The notes beneath the pieces were generated by a model that searched no databases, was not told the origin of the DNA, and saw nothing but the letters and a program-made list of their open reading frames with translations. The translations under genes and the position numbers were made by a program. Positions 34,685 through 43,526 of a DNA stretch of 52,319 nucleotides are shown here, piece after piece. This DNA comes from Chthonomonadaceae bacterium (GTDB lineage: Bacteria > Armatimonadota > Chthonomonadetes > Chthonomonadales > Chthonomonadaceae), in assembly GCA_027450145.1 (NCBI GenBank), contig DAIDKH010000028.1, positions 1-52,319 of the forward strand, written 5' to 3'. How positions within the stretch are numbered: the first letter of the stretch is position 1; each line of letters starts with the position of its first letter.

Positions 34685-36928
34685 CTAGTGAAGCGGAACA
34701 GAAGCCTTTAACACAACTTCGGCAAGTTGCGGCGCATATACCACCTTGTTGTTCTGAAGGGTGACCCGCAAGTATTCTGAGTCGGGAACCTGGGTCGCCG
34801 GAGATAGGTAGGCCGGCTGAAAGTCGCTCGTGGTGGTAACGGTGGTTCGAAGGGTTGGTATCGAGCGCCAATGTACTCCATCTGCCGAGACTTCTACTGC
34901 TACCTGGTCGTTGAAGTGGCCGGTATAAAAAACCTTGATCCGGAAGCCCGTGATGTGTGCCATTTGGTACACGATGCTCTGGGCAGTGTCACTTATTCGC
35001 TTAACTCTAACAGTCTGACCTTCAAATTGTGAGGCATGCAGATTATCGAACGCAAGGCCGCTGGTATGCGAATAGGATTTGCTCCAGTTGCTTAGGTAGT
35101 CGCTTATCGATTTACTGTTCACAATGTGCAGAGTAGTGCTTGCTGCTTTTACACTACCTGGCGATGATGATTTTGCGGTTAGCAGAACGACGCCAGTTCT
35201 GTGTGCTGTCACTAATCCCTGTTGGTTAACGGTTGCCAACGTAGTCGCCATGCCATTAGGGGCGGTGACGCTCCAGCGGACAGGTACCTGCTCAGGTTGT
35301 ACGTTGGCACGAAACTGCAGTGTGGTTCTGGGGAGCAGCTCATCGGTGCCGTCAGCGGATATTAACTGGATATGCGTGGTGCGTGCGATCCGCCCAGTGG
35401 TCAACTTGAGAGGTTGGCTTTCCCCCATTGTCGTGAGTACAAGGAAACCGTGCGGTGGCAGTTGCAAAACTACGCCTTTGCTCAGCCTGGCTTCGTGTAG
35501 AGTGCGGTTGGGTAGTGGCATTCCGCCGAGCGTCGCTTTTGTACTCCCATAGGTATAGGAGAATTCTCTAACTTCCGATAGACCTACCGCGTTGGGAACT
35601 TTGAGGTCTATAGTACGGGCGGTATCGGCGTCGTTTACGATGGCGAAGCTCAACGCAGTTCGTCCGTTCTCGGTGACGATAGCAGCGGTGGAACGCACAC
35701 CACGCACTGTGGGGTTGTTGGTAAGCACTATACGGGACCCTCGCGGAAAATGGCGGCACAGCATCGTCCATGCGTAGAACCAGGGCCGAAGATTATCATC
35801 AGCGGGATCTCCCATGGCTGGCCCCAGCGTGTTCCAGAAACCCCACACCTTGAGGTTGTAGCCGTGCGGATTCGCTGCAGTTGGCGGTACGCCGCCCGCC
35901 ATCTGTTCGTGCATAGAATCATCGAGATCCCAGGCCGACATCCCGGCCAAGCCCGCCCGCATGGTTTGTATGGCGTAATCCGCCATAAGTGTTCCATACT
36001 GCGGACTACGAATAAGTAGATTGCTGTCCCCCGTTCGCCAGTCTCCGGTTTTGGACCCAACGGTGTCACTGGTCCCCGACTCGCCCAGTATGAACGGCTT
36101 GTCACTGCCATGGGCATCGGTGCGATTAATCATCGTTCGCACATCTCGCAAAGCGTTGACTACATGTCCGCTGGAAATATCCTGGTGCGGAACATACCAG
36201 TGGATTTCGTAGGCCCCAAGGGCGATGGACAGTTGCTTTGCGCAATCGTGAACCCAGGAAAACAGTCTTTCGCCAGATGTATCTGGTCCTACCTGCTTAA
36301 CATATTTCGTTAGGCCCGTACGGGTGAGTGCTGCATTCAGACTCAGCTGGCTTGTGCGCCATTGCTGAAAGTAGGCTTTATCACCACTTGGTTCGTTCTG
36401 CTTGTTAAACCATTTAATGCACGTATAGCCTCGTTGTCGAATAAGATACTGGAGCTCGTCAGTGATAAGCGTTGACCACCTTGGATCATCGATTTTCATT
36501 CCGAACGGTGGGCCCCATTCCCCTAGAAGCACCTTGATATGATGCGACTGACAGTAATTCAATATGGGGTAGAGACGACGCATATCTACTGAATTCCAAT
36601 CGAAAACAGGCAGTCCCTCGCTATTAAAGCCTGTGCAATAACTGGTCGCCATGTAGCAGCATCGGATGAACTGCGGATGCAGAATCGTGACACGCTGAAA
36701 AATCTGCTGCCACTGTGCTGGAGTATAGTCGACAAAGCTGGGATCCCATTGTACGCCCAGGCCTTCGTACGATCTGCAGATAATACGATCAGTATTCACC
36801 GTGATGACTGGTGTTACAGGACGATTTCGCACCGGTTTGGCAGCCGTTGCAGGCACTTCGCCGATTAAAGCGATCGCAATGAGCATCATGAGATTAGGAA
36901 TCAAGTGGCGAATGAAGCGGTTATTCAA
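34685..36928 (-). CDS. Secreted multidomain glycoside hydrolase (clan GH-A type)
   Basis: 747 residues, TTG start supported by AGGAG 8 bases upstream. Signal peptide 1-30 (IGEVPATAA). The catalytic TIM barrel (about 45-420) shows a likely acid/base Glu179 in WFNKQNEPSG and nucleophile Glu283 in FILGESGTS, the arrangement of clan GH-A retaining enzymes (GH5, GH30, GH39-like). A beta-sandwich typical after such barrels follows (about 420-520), then an Ig-like BIG2-type segment (about 525-620, WSVTAPNG...VNQQGLVTAHRTG), and a C-terminal discoidin/CBM32-like domain (about 640-745, VEVSADGVHWRSIP). It is the last gene after two sulfatases and their maturase, which suggests a sulfated polysaccharide substrate; the exact family and bond are not determinable here. 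Confidence 0.8.
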   Translation of the reverse strand: MNNRFIRHLIPNLMMLIAIALIGEVPATAAKPVRNRPVTPVITVNTDRIICRSYEGLGVQWDPSFVDYTPAQWQQIFQRVTILHPQFIRCCYMATSYCTGFNSEGLPVFDWNSVDMRRLYPILNYCQSHHIKVLLGEWGPPFGMKIDDPRWSTLITDELQYLIRQRGYTCIKWFNKQNEPSGDKAYFQQWRTSQLSLNAALTRTGLTKYVKQVGPDTSGERLFSWVHDCAKQLSIALGAYEIHWYVPHQDISSGHVVNALRDVRTMINRTDAHGSDKPFILGESGTSDTVGSKTGDWRTGDSNLLIRSPQYGTLMADYAIQTMRAGLAGMSAWDLDDSMHEQMAGGVPPTAANPHGYNLKVWGFWNTLGPAMGDPADDNLRPWFYAWTMLCRHFPRGSRIVLTNNPTVRGVRSTAAIVTENGRTALSFAIVNDADTARTIDLKVPNAVGLSEVREFSYTYGSTKATLGGMPLPNRTLHEARLSKGVVLQLPPHGFLVLTTMGESQPLKLTTGRIARTTHIQLISADGTDELLPRTTLQFRANVQPEQVPVRWSVTAPNGMATTLATVNQQGLVTAHRTGVVLLTAKSSSPGSVKAASTTLHIVNSKSISDYLSNWSKSYSHTSGLAFDNLHASQFEGQTVRVKRISDTAQSIVYQMAHITGFRIKVFYTGHFNDQVAVEVSADGVHWRSIPTLRTTVTTTSDFQPAYLSPATQVPDSEYLRVTLQNNKVVYAPQLAEVVLKASVPLH

Positions 36929-36943
36929 TGGTTGGCTCCTGCA

Positions 36944-38293
36944 CTAGGTACTGCGAGATTGGCAGCATTTTTTGTATTTCTGGCCAGATCCGCAGGGGCA
37001 AAGGTCGTTTCGTCCTACCTGACGAGTGCCTGCGGTACTTTGAGGTTTGCGGAGTGTTGCCATTATTTCGGAGGGGGGCCGGCCCTGCCGCAGCATGGTT
37101 GCCATGGTTCTCATGAAAGGATCAATGTGCGTGAAGAACATCTTGTAGGCGGCGCATAGGTAATTGAGACCAAACTCCCCGTCCGGTGTGGTAATGAAGC
37201 GGTGCTTTGGGCATTCACCGTTACAGGCGAATCGCACCGAGCACTCGCGGCAATACCGAGGAAGCGTGCTCTGCTTGTCCCTTCCGAAGTTTTCTTGTGC
37301 TTGAGACCGTGCGAGCTCGGCCAGATTCGTTTGAAGGATGTTACCCAGCCGGTAATCTGGATAGACAAAATGGTCACAGGAATAGACATCGCCACTCTGC
37401 TCCATCGCAAGTGCGCTGCCACAGGTTTCGGCGAAGACGCAGAGTGATGCTCCCTCGCCTAACCAGCTACCCAATGCGGAATCGAAGAGCTGTACGAACA
37501 CCGCTCCAACGTCCTTAAGAATCCACTCATCGAAAATTTGCACCAGGAAGCGCCCATATTGCTCTGGTCGCACGGACCACTCGGTCACTTCGCATTCGGG
37601 ATCGCGCTTACGAGGAGGCGGCGCAAGGTCAATCTGAAGCAGTCCGTTTGCAGGATGGGGTGGGCTATGAAAATGCCGTTCGACTAAGGGAATGAACTGA
37701 ATGAACCCTGAGCCGATCTCCTTTAAAAACCGGTAGATCGTCAACGGATCAGAGCTGTTGACTCTGTTTACCACGGTCAGGGTATTGAATTCAACTTTGT
37801 AAGCCTTCAGTAGTTCCAGACCGTGCATTACCATGTCAAACGTTGGTCGCTGCTGTTTGTCGACCCTATAAGTGTCGTGCAGCGCGGCCGGACCGTCGAT
37901 TGAGATACCAACAAGAAATTGCTCGCGGGCCAAAAACTCACACCACTGGTCGTCTAGCAGTGTACCGTTTGTCTGTATGGCGTTGTGAATCGGACGACCA
38001 TCAGAGTATCTCTTCTGAAGTTCAGTTACGCGCCGAAAAAAGGGTACACCTAGAAGCGTTGGCTCACCCCCCTGCCACGCAAAGGTTACCTCTGGTGTAC
38101 TCTGGCTGAGGATGTACTGGCGTATATAGGTTTCCAAGACCTCATCGCTCATCTGCCAGCTCGTAGCGGGCGCCAGTCCATCGGCCCGAAGCATCTTTTC
38201 CTTTTCAAGATAGAAGCAGTACTTACAGTCAAGATTACAGATGGGGCCGATGGGTTTCGTCATGACGTGAAACGGTCTTGACGCCTTAGTCAT
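36944..38293 (-). CDS. Anaerobic sulfatase-maturating radical SAM enzyme with C-terminal SEC-C motif
   Basis: 449 residues. The radical SAM cluster motif is CNLDCKYC (Cys19, 23, 26: Cx3Cx2C), followed by AWQGGEPTLLG. SPASM-type cysteines follow: CVFAETCGSALAMEQSGDVYSCDHFVYPD and YCRECSVRFACNGECPKHRF. These match anSME, which oxidises the sulfatase active-site Cys or Ser to formylglycine without oxygen. The last ~20 residues (GRNDLCPCGSGQKYKKCC) are an SEC-C zinc motif, known at the end of SecA and some other proteins. It begins one base after the second sulfatase stop, so enzyme and substrate are made together. The glycoside hydrolase follows in the same operon. Confidence 0.92.
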   Translation of the reverse strand: MTKASRPFHVMTKPIGPICNLDCKYCFYLEKEKMLRADGLAPATSWQMSDEVLETYIRQYILSQSTPEVTFAWQGGEPTLLGVPFFRRVTELQKRYSDGRPIHNAIQTNGTLLDDQWCEFLAREQFLVGISIDGPAALHDTYRVDKQQRPTFDMVMHGLELLKAYKVEFNTLTVVNRVNSSDPLTIYRFLKEIGSGFIQFIPLVERHFHSPPHPANGLLQIDLAPPPRKRDPECEVTEWSVRPEQYGRFLVQIFDEWILKDVGAVFVQLFDSALGSWLGEGASLCVFAETCGSALAMEQSGDVYSCDHFVYPDYRLGNILQTNLAELARSQAQENFGRDKQSTLPRYCRECSVRFACNGECPKHRFITTPDGEFGLNYLCAAYKMFFTHIDPFMRTMATMLRQGRPPSEIMATLRKPQSTAGTRQVGRNDLCPCGSGQKYKKCCQSRST

Positions 38294-38294
38294 A

Positions 38295-39797
38295 TTACTT
38301 TAGCCACCGTGCGTACTTTTGCTCAAGCAGAGCGGCGCCTTCCGCCCTGCCGGTTTCGCGCAGCCTTGATAGGTACTTGGGAAGTGGACTCTTGCCCGTT
38401 TCGTGGATGGCATGGAATGGGCCGCCTTCGGCAATTACTGTCCATAACGGGTCCACAACTGGTGCACCTGTATCTACGAGGTGCTGCATCTGTTCGTCAT
38501 GCCAGTTTTGTAACCGCGCTGCGGCCTTTAACACGGTCTCCGTTTCGCTCGAGGCCAGGTCGAACTGTTCATGTGGATCACGGGTGAGGTTAAAGAGCAT
38601 TTCGCCAGGGAACAGGTGAAAGCCATCATGGTAAGTTCGCGTGTATAGTTGAATATTGTTGTTCTCTCGCCATACAACACTACGCTGGCAAACATGTGCG
38701 CATTGGCTAATGACAAGATCATCGCGGCCTGGTTGTGGTTTATTGCTCGTTACCGAGTTCGCAAAACTTACGCCATCCCATATGGCAGGTGCTCTGCGGC
38801 CAAGTAGTTCCATAAGCGTTGGGGCCAGGTCTAGATTGTAATGCAGGCCATCATCGGTTGTTCCATGTGCGGCACCGGGCCATCGAATAATAAGCGGCAC
38901 ATGGCAGGTAGCCGCATCCGCGGTGCCGTGTTCGCCATATATTCCAAGCTCGCCCTGATTCTCACCGTGATCAGCGGAGACGATAACAGCAGTATCATCC
39001 CATACCCCAGCGCTTTTCAATGCCGCTACTATTCGGCCAACATAGTGATCCGCCCAAAAAACACCTGTGTCGTAACCGTCAATCTGCCGACGAAGCTGCT
39101 CCCGATCGGTGATTTCGCCGGGCTGTCGTGGCCATTTCGGGTCCTCGGTGCCGTGGTACATCATTAAATCAAGGGCTGTGTGCGGCCCCACTGCTTTTTG
39201 ATGAGCCGCCAACACATCATCGTCCAGCCATTCAGGTAAGGGCGTATTTGCAAAAGGATTCCCGGCCTCCGCAGGCGCTCTGTAAGGCGTATGGGGATCC
39301 CACAGGTTTACGTGAAGGTACCAGTTGTCTCGCTGGCTGTTAGATTTGAGCCATTTGTCGATTACTGGCCATACATGCTCTGCGCTTTCCATACCCCCAT
39401 CGCCTGTGTTATGAATCTCGTTGAACCCAGCGTAAAACCAATGAGCGGCATGGCGCTGGCCAAAGGGTGAGATCATGGCGGTGTGCAACCCGGCGTGCTG
39501 TAGCTGGCGCGCTAGACCAAACTCATCAAACCAATCACGAAAGCCACGGGACGTGCCCTGCACTCGTGGCTGTGCGGCCGTTCCTCCGTGGCCAACCACT
39601 CCTGTCTGAATGCCAAACCGTCCGGAGTAGAATGCCGTACGGCTGGGAAGGCAGGGGGCATCAGGCGTATAGCAGTGATTAAAAATCACACCATGCCGGG
39701 CAATCTCGTCTATATGATGAGAAGTGTTTCGGTGGTACCCGTAGCAGCCAAGATGATCGGGGCGAAGTGAATCAATATCGATGTAAAGAATGCGCAT
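38295..39797 (-). CDS. Cys-type sulfatase (second of pair)
   Basis: 500 residues from ATG 39797, chosen because GGAGA stands 6 bases upstream and translation then begins MRILYIDIDSLRPDHLGCYG, the sulfatase opening with the metal-binding Asp residues. The formylglycine site is Cys49 in APCLPSRTAFYSGRFG (CxPSR). Other landmarks are WYLHVNLWDPHTPY, the second metal motif VIVSADHGENQGELGIYGEHG and VPLIIRWPG. No signal peptide is seen, so it may be cytoplasmic or exported otherwise. It hydrolyses sulfate esters once matured by the anSME encoded directly downstream. It is 35 bases after the first sulfatase. The substrate is unknown; the co-encoded glycoside hydrolase suggests a sulfated glycan. Confidence 0.93.
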   Translation of the reverse strand: MRILYIDIDSLRPDHLGCYGYHRNTSHHIDEIARHGVIFNHCYTPDAPCLPSRTAFYSGRFGIQTGVVGHGGTAAQPRVQGTSRGFRDWFDEFGLARQLQHAGLHTAMISPFGQRHAAHWFYAGFNEIHNTGDGGMESAEHVWPVIDKWLKSNSQRDNWYLHVNLWDPHTPYRAPAEAGNPFANTPLPEWLDDDVLAAHQKAVGPHTALDLMMYHGTEDPKWPRQPGEITDREQLRRQIDGYDTGVFWADHYVGRIVAALKSAGVWDDTAVIVSADHGENQGELGIYGEHGTADAATCHVPLIIRWPGAAHGTTDDGLHYNLDLAPTLMELLGRRAPAIWDGVSFANSVTSNKPQPGRDDLVISQCAHVCQRSVVWRENNNIQLYTRTYHDGFHLFPGEMLFNLTRDPHEQFDLASSETETVLKAAARLQNWHDEQMQHLVDTGAPVVDPLWTVIAEGGPFHAIHETGKSPLPKYLSRLRETGRAEGAALLEQKYARWLK

Positions 39798-39831
39798 GTA
39801 AATCTCCAGAGGTGCAGGCGAGTCGTGTTGT

Positions 39832-41247
39832 CTAGAATTGAGGTGCCTCATTCAGCGCGGGATATAATGCACCCGCAGCATTCTGCCAGTCAGATAGCAG
39901 GGTCGCCAAATCGAGCACTCTTTGAGGCTCATCGGCGGAAAGATCGTTAAGTTCACCAGGATCAGTGCGCAAGTTAAACAGTCTGTGCTCGCCGGTTTCC
40001 ATAACGCGAATGAGCTTGTAGTCCCCTTGTCGCACCGCAGCCGACGGTGTGCCGCCCTGGTTGCCATAGTGCGGATAGTGCCAAAACAGAGGACGTTCGT
40101 GCAAATCCTGGTTCGCAAGCTCACCGCGCAGCAGTGGGCGCAAGCTTACACCATCACATTGAAGCTCTGCGGGTAGTGGGCAATCGGCGTAATCGAGGAC
40201 CGTGGCAAATAGATCCATAGTGGTCACAGGGACGGCATTAGAGATGCCTCGGCCGGAATCTGGGCCACAAATGATGAGCGCTACACGCGTTCCACCATCG
40301 TATGTCCAACCCTTACCTTCGGCTAGCGGCAGGTTACAGGTAGGTGAACCTTCGGCTGTCGAGAGCCCTCCATTATCAGAGGTGAATATCACCACGGTGT
40401 TATTCAGGATACTCGCGGCTTCCAAAGCATCCAGCAGCCGACCTATATTTGTGTCCAGGTTCTCGATCATTGCAGCGTAGGCTGGGTCCGATTGAACAAT
40501 TCTTCGAGTAACGCGCTGATTTCTCTTGTGCTCTACCGGGAAAAACTCACCTTCTACAAGCGCACCTTCCTGTGGTAGACCCAAATCCCCTGCTTTTTGG
40601 CGGTATTTATCGATTAGTTCCGCAGGTGCCTGGATGGGTGTATGGACTGCATAGTGCCACATGTTGAGAAGGAAAGGCTGGTTGGGATTCTCCTGCACGT
40701 GTGAGCGAATGAGCGCTACTGCTTCGTCAGTTAGCCTATCTGTGAGGTATTCGCCAACAGGGCCATCCTTTAAGGTGGGAATATCGTACGGGCTGAAATA
40801 CCCGTGCCATGGGTGGCCCATATGGCATCCGCCAACGTTCACTTGGAACCCGTGCGTATTCGGCCAAAATTCTTCTTCACCAAGATGCCACTTCCCCACA
40901 TGCCAGGTAGCGTATCCTTCTGCCTGAAGCAATGATGCATACGTGGTCTCTGAGTGCTCCAGTTGACGAACAAAGGGAGCGTCAATCAGGCGTCCACGGG
41001 CACCCTTGCCGTTGTGAATGTAATTGGTTATTCCCAAACGCGCAGGGCTTTTTCCCGTGAGCAGTGCCGCTCTAGAGGGGGAACAGACGGGGCAGGCTGC
41101 GTAGGCCTGAGTAAATCTTACTGCACCAGTGGATAGACGGTCCAGATTCGGCGTTTCGTAGAATTCTGAGCCGCTGCACGCCAGATCCTTCCAGCCGAGG
41201 TCGTCGATTAAGATGACGATGATATTCGGTTTCACATCTGGCCTCAC
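39832..41247 (-). CDS. Cys-type arylsulfatase (first of pair)
   Basis: 471 residues, GTG start with only a weak AGAG upstream. The opening NIIVILIDDLGWKDLACSG carries the metal-binding Asp pair. The formylglycine site is Cys55 in PVCSPSRAALLTGKSPARLG, a complete C-x-P-S-R...TG consensus. Further motifs are YATWHVGKWHLGEE, VIFTSDNGGLSTAEG, and GWTYDGGTRVALIICGP. The overall pattern is that of the A/ATS-like sulfatases (S1 family). No signal peptide is visible at this start. It is the first gene of the sulfatase-sulfatase-maturase-glycoside hydrolase series; the 264-base divergent spacer to the lipoprotein gene should contain its promoter, which I could not locate. Confidence 0.93.
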   Translation of the reverse strand: MRPDVKPNIIVILIDDLGWKDLACSGSEFYETPNLDRLSTGAVRFTQAYAACPVCSPSRAALLTGKSPARLGITNYIHNGKGARGRLIDAPFVRQLEHSETTYASLLQAEGYATWHVGKWHLGEEEFWPNTHGFQVNVGGCHMGHPWHGYFSPYDIPTLKDGPVGEYLTDRLTDEAVALIRSHVQENPNQPFLLNMWHYAVHTPIQAPAELIDKYRQKAGDLGLPQEGALVEGEFFPVEHKRNQRVTRRIVQSDPAYAAMIENLDTNIGRLLDALEAASILNNTVVIFTSDNGGLSTAEGSPTCNLPLAEGKGWTYDGGTRVALIICGPDSGRGISNAVPVTTMDLFATVLDYADCPLPAELQCDGVSLRPLLRGELANQDLHERPLFWHYPHYGNQGGTPSAAVRQGDYKLIRVMETGEHRLFNLRTDPGELNDLSADEPQRVLDLATLLSDWQNAAGALYPALNEAPQF

Positions 41248-41511
41248 AATCTCTAAAATCTGGCAGAACCCCGCTTCATTCTTGAAGCACCTATATTTTC
41301 AACGGATGCGATAGAATTTCCTTGTAAGCGGTCAGAATTTTTACGAGTAGAAATCGGGAAGCACAAGGACAAGCCCACTATGCAGTAAAATCGTGGTATG
41401 GCTTATAGGGGCAGCCTTTGACGGTTGCCTGATCTCGCTGTTTCGCTTATGCGCTGTTGGTTCGTTACCGATGATTTTTAAAGTTTGCTTAAAAGCAGGA
41501 GGTAATAACAG

Positions 41512-42441
41512 ATGCGTCGAGTAGGTCTTTTGCTGCTACCAGTGCTTTTGCTGTTTGCAGGATGCGCACGATTTCATGGAGAAACAGAATCTCTTAGGGA
41601 GGCGCGAAGCCATTTTGCAACACAGCTTACGAGACGCACAAATGACAGTGACAGGTATCCGCTCCCCGTTCCGCCTCCAGATCAATTACGGATAGTGTAC
41701 TATCCCTCAAAAGTTGGCAAACTAGCTGCGTACCTTAGCGTTCAACCTAAGGACGGGATACGACATCCTGCGATTATCTGGATTGATGGCGGCAACTGCA
41801 GCTCATTAGACGATGTTTCCTGGGTACACCAATCACCCGATAACGACCAATCAGCCAGTGTGTTTCGTAAGCAGGGCATCATTACTATGTATCCCAGCTT
41901 GCGAGGAGGCAACCAAAACCCCGGGAGCCACGAGGGCTTTTATGGCGAGGTAGATGACGTAATTGCTGCCGAGAAATTCCTCGCGCTGCAGCCAGGCGTT
42001 GATCCTACAAGGATCTATCTTGGCGGGCACAGCACAGGCGGTACCATGACGATGCTGGCAGCAGAGTTAACTTCCCGCTTCAGAGCGGCGTTCGCTCTCG
42101 GCCCCGAGGCGAGCGTTTCCGGCTACCCGAAGAGGTGGCTTCCATTCGACACCAACAACGTTGAAGAAGTGAAACTACGTTCACCGGGCTATTGGATGTC
42201 ATCGGTTACGCGGCCATTGTATGTGCTGGAGGGAACTAATCACCCTTCGAATATACGCGCCTTGCGGTTTATGCGCGATAGGTGCACGAACCCGCTCATT
42301 CATTTTATTCCGGTTCGCGGCTATGATCACTTTAGTGAGGTACTGCCAATTACCGAGCTCATTGCCCGCAAAATACTGGACGACAAAGGGAAAACCTGCC
42401 AGATAGACCTCGACGGCGGGGTGCAAACTACCGTCCACTGA
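41512..42441 (+). CDS. Lipoprotein alpha/beta hydrolase (prolyl oligopeptidase-like)
   Basis: 309 residues; a strong AGGAGGT precedes the ATG by 8 bases. A lipoprotein signal (RRVGLLLLPVLLLFAGC) puts lipidation at Cys18. The fold is alpha/beta hydrolase: PAIIWIDGG, IITMYPSLRGG, the nucleophile elbow GGHSTGGTM, a possible acid around PLYVLEGTNHPSNI, and catalytic His in GYDHFSEVLP. This resembles the S9/dienelactone-hydrolase group acting as a peptidase or esterase in the envelope. It is the only intact gene between the sulfatase operon and the Rhs relics. The Rhs-related relic beginning at 42457 follows in the same frame after two stops, but no homology links the two. Confidence 0.82.
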   Translation: MRRVGLLLLPVLLLFAGCARFHGETESLREARSHFATQLTRRTNDSDRYPLPVPPPDQLRIVYYPSKVGKLAAYLSVQPKDGIRHPAIIWIDGGNCSSLDDVSWVHQSPDNDQSASVFRKQGIITMYPSLRGGNQNPGSHEGFYGEVDDVIAAEKFLALQPGVDPTRIYLGGHSTGGTMTMLAAELTSRFRAAFALGPEASVSGYPKRWLPFDTNNVEEVKLRSPGYWMSSVTRPLYVLEGTNHPSNIRALRFMRDRCTNPLIHFIPVRGYDHFSEVLPITELIARKILDDKGKTCQIDLDGGVQTTVH

Positions 42442-42513
42442 ACTTCGCCGCCGTGACGGCGAGAAGCTTCCAAGCCCGCGGGGCACGGCTTCTTCGAGGC
42501 TGGTGTTGGTTTT

Positions 42514-42936
42514 GTGCCGGCTGGGCGCCTTGCCATAGGCTGCCAGATCATCACGCGCGCTGGCCCGCCACTGCGGCTTGAAGCGGAGCATGCGACTGGT
42601 AAGCTGCAGACTGTTTACAACTTCGAAGTGGGCGGTACGCGCACCTACTTCGTTGGCAAAGCTGGGCTGTGGGTACATAATAACTGTGTCACCTACCCGC
42701 CAGACCCGTGGCAGAACGGCTATACAACGGGAGATTTACCGCCCGGTGAGGGTTGGAAAAACCCGCCTACTTCCATAAGTGTGCTACAACCGGTACCTGA
42801 TACCAATATCGGAACGGCCGCGCCGTGGAGCGGTTCGGGCGTTCCCAATGGAGATTGTTCAGGAGGCGGACCACAATATCAATTACCCACAACTATTCAA
42901 GATCTCATCGATCAGGGTGTTATTGAGTTGCTTTAG
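42514..42936 (+). CDS. Truncated polymorphic-toxin tip: Hint C-terminus plus TNT-like NAD glycohydrolase remnant
   Basis: The ORF with an ATG is 140 residues, but the homologous frame is open from 42457. The first part is the C-terminal half of a pretoxin Hint (intein-like) domain: GHGFFEAGVGFVPAGRLAIG, then TVYNFEVGGTRTYFVG and WVHNNC, the usual end where toxin release occurs. After the Cys comes an ~80-residue tail ending APWSGSG...GGGPQYQLPTTIQDLIDQGVIELL, which matches the C-terminus of TNT-type NAD-glycohydrolase toxins. The central TNT part (RFLSP-GTPF-RSLPP type) seems to be missing. No Rhs shell precedes it and no ribosome-binding site is clear, so it is a displaced or decayed toxin tip. 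Two candidate immunity genes follow. Confidence 0.7.
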   Translation: MPAGRLAIGCQIITRAGPPLRLEAEHATGKLQTVYNFEVGGTRTYFVGKAGLWVHNNCVTYPPDPWQNGYTTGDLPPGEGWKNPPTSISVLQPVPDTNIGTAAPWSGSGVPNGDCSGGGPQYQLPTTIQDLIDQGVIELL

Positions 42937-42996
42937 TGGGGCTGCTAGGGGAGCGTGGTTCACGAAACCAATCGGTCCCGTTTCATGGAGATGCAA

Positions 42997-43515
42997 ATGA
43001 GCCTGAGGTTATACCAATGCTGCAGTACGACCGTCGATCCAGATACAACAGGGCGGCTGTTTCTCGGGCAGTGCGTGGAAATATACTGGTACAGAGTGGG
43101 ACCACGGAATATGGCGGATCATGAATATCACGACCTGATCAAAGGCTACAGTTCAATGAATACCAAGGTACGACGGTGGATGCAGTGGTATGCCGACTGC
43201 TACTTCATCAAGGACGAAATTGAGCAACTCGTTGACTATCTTACCGTACGACGGAACTGGGCCAGCAGAGCTCAACTTGTTGCAGACGGCGTAAATCACC
43301 AATTTAAATATACTGTGAATCATTATATCGAAGCTGAAACAATCCCACCAACGCGTTACCTTTACAGTTACTTTCATGATGATCTTCCAAACAAACTGTG
43401 CGTTGGGGAGTTTCAGCAGTTCCACCGCGAATATCCATGGTGCTTTATTCAGCTAATGAAATACCCTGACTTCGACCTACCATTTAAGGTATGGGGCCAG
43501 TATCTTCCCAAATAG
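42997..43515 (+). CDS. Candidate immunity protein 1, unknown family
   Basis: 172 residues from ATG 42997 (GGAG 6 bases upstream); earlier in-frame ATGs at 42985 and 42991 and a GTG at 42955 are less well placed. Soluble, rich in Trp, Tyr and acidic residues, with no signal peptide. It resembles the next gene product in layout: LYQCCSTTVDPDTTGR near the start, FIKDEIEQLVDYLTVRRNW in the middle, and FDLPFKVWGQYLPK at the end. I do not recognise a named family. Position directly behind a toxin tip, small size and pairing with a paralogue all suggest an immunity protein against the preceding toxin; this is inference from context. Confidence 0.6.
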   Translation: MSLRLYQCCSTTVDPDTTGRLFLGQCVEIYWYRVGPRNMADHEYHDLIKGYSSMNTKVRRWMQWYADCYFIKDEIEQLVDYLTVRRNWASRAQLVADGVNHQFKYTVNHYIEAETIPPTRYLYSYFHDDLPNKLCVGEFQQFHREYPWCFIQLMKYPDFDLPFKVWGQYLPK

Positions 43516-43526
43516 GAAGACCAACG

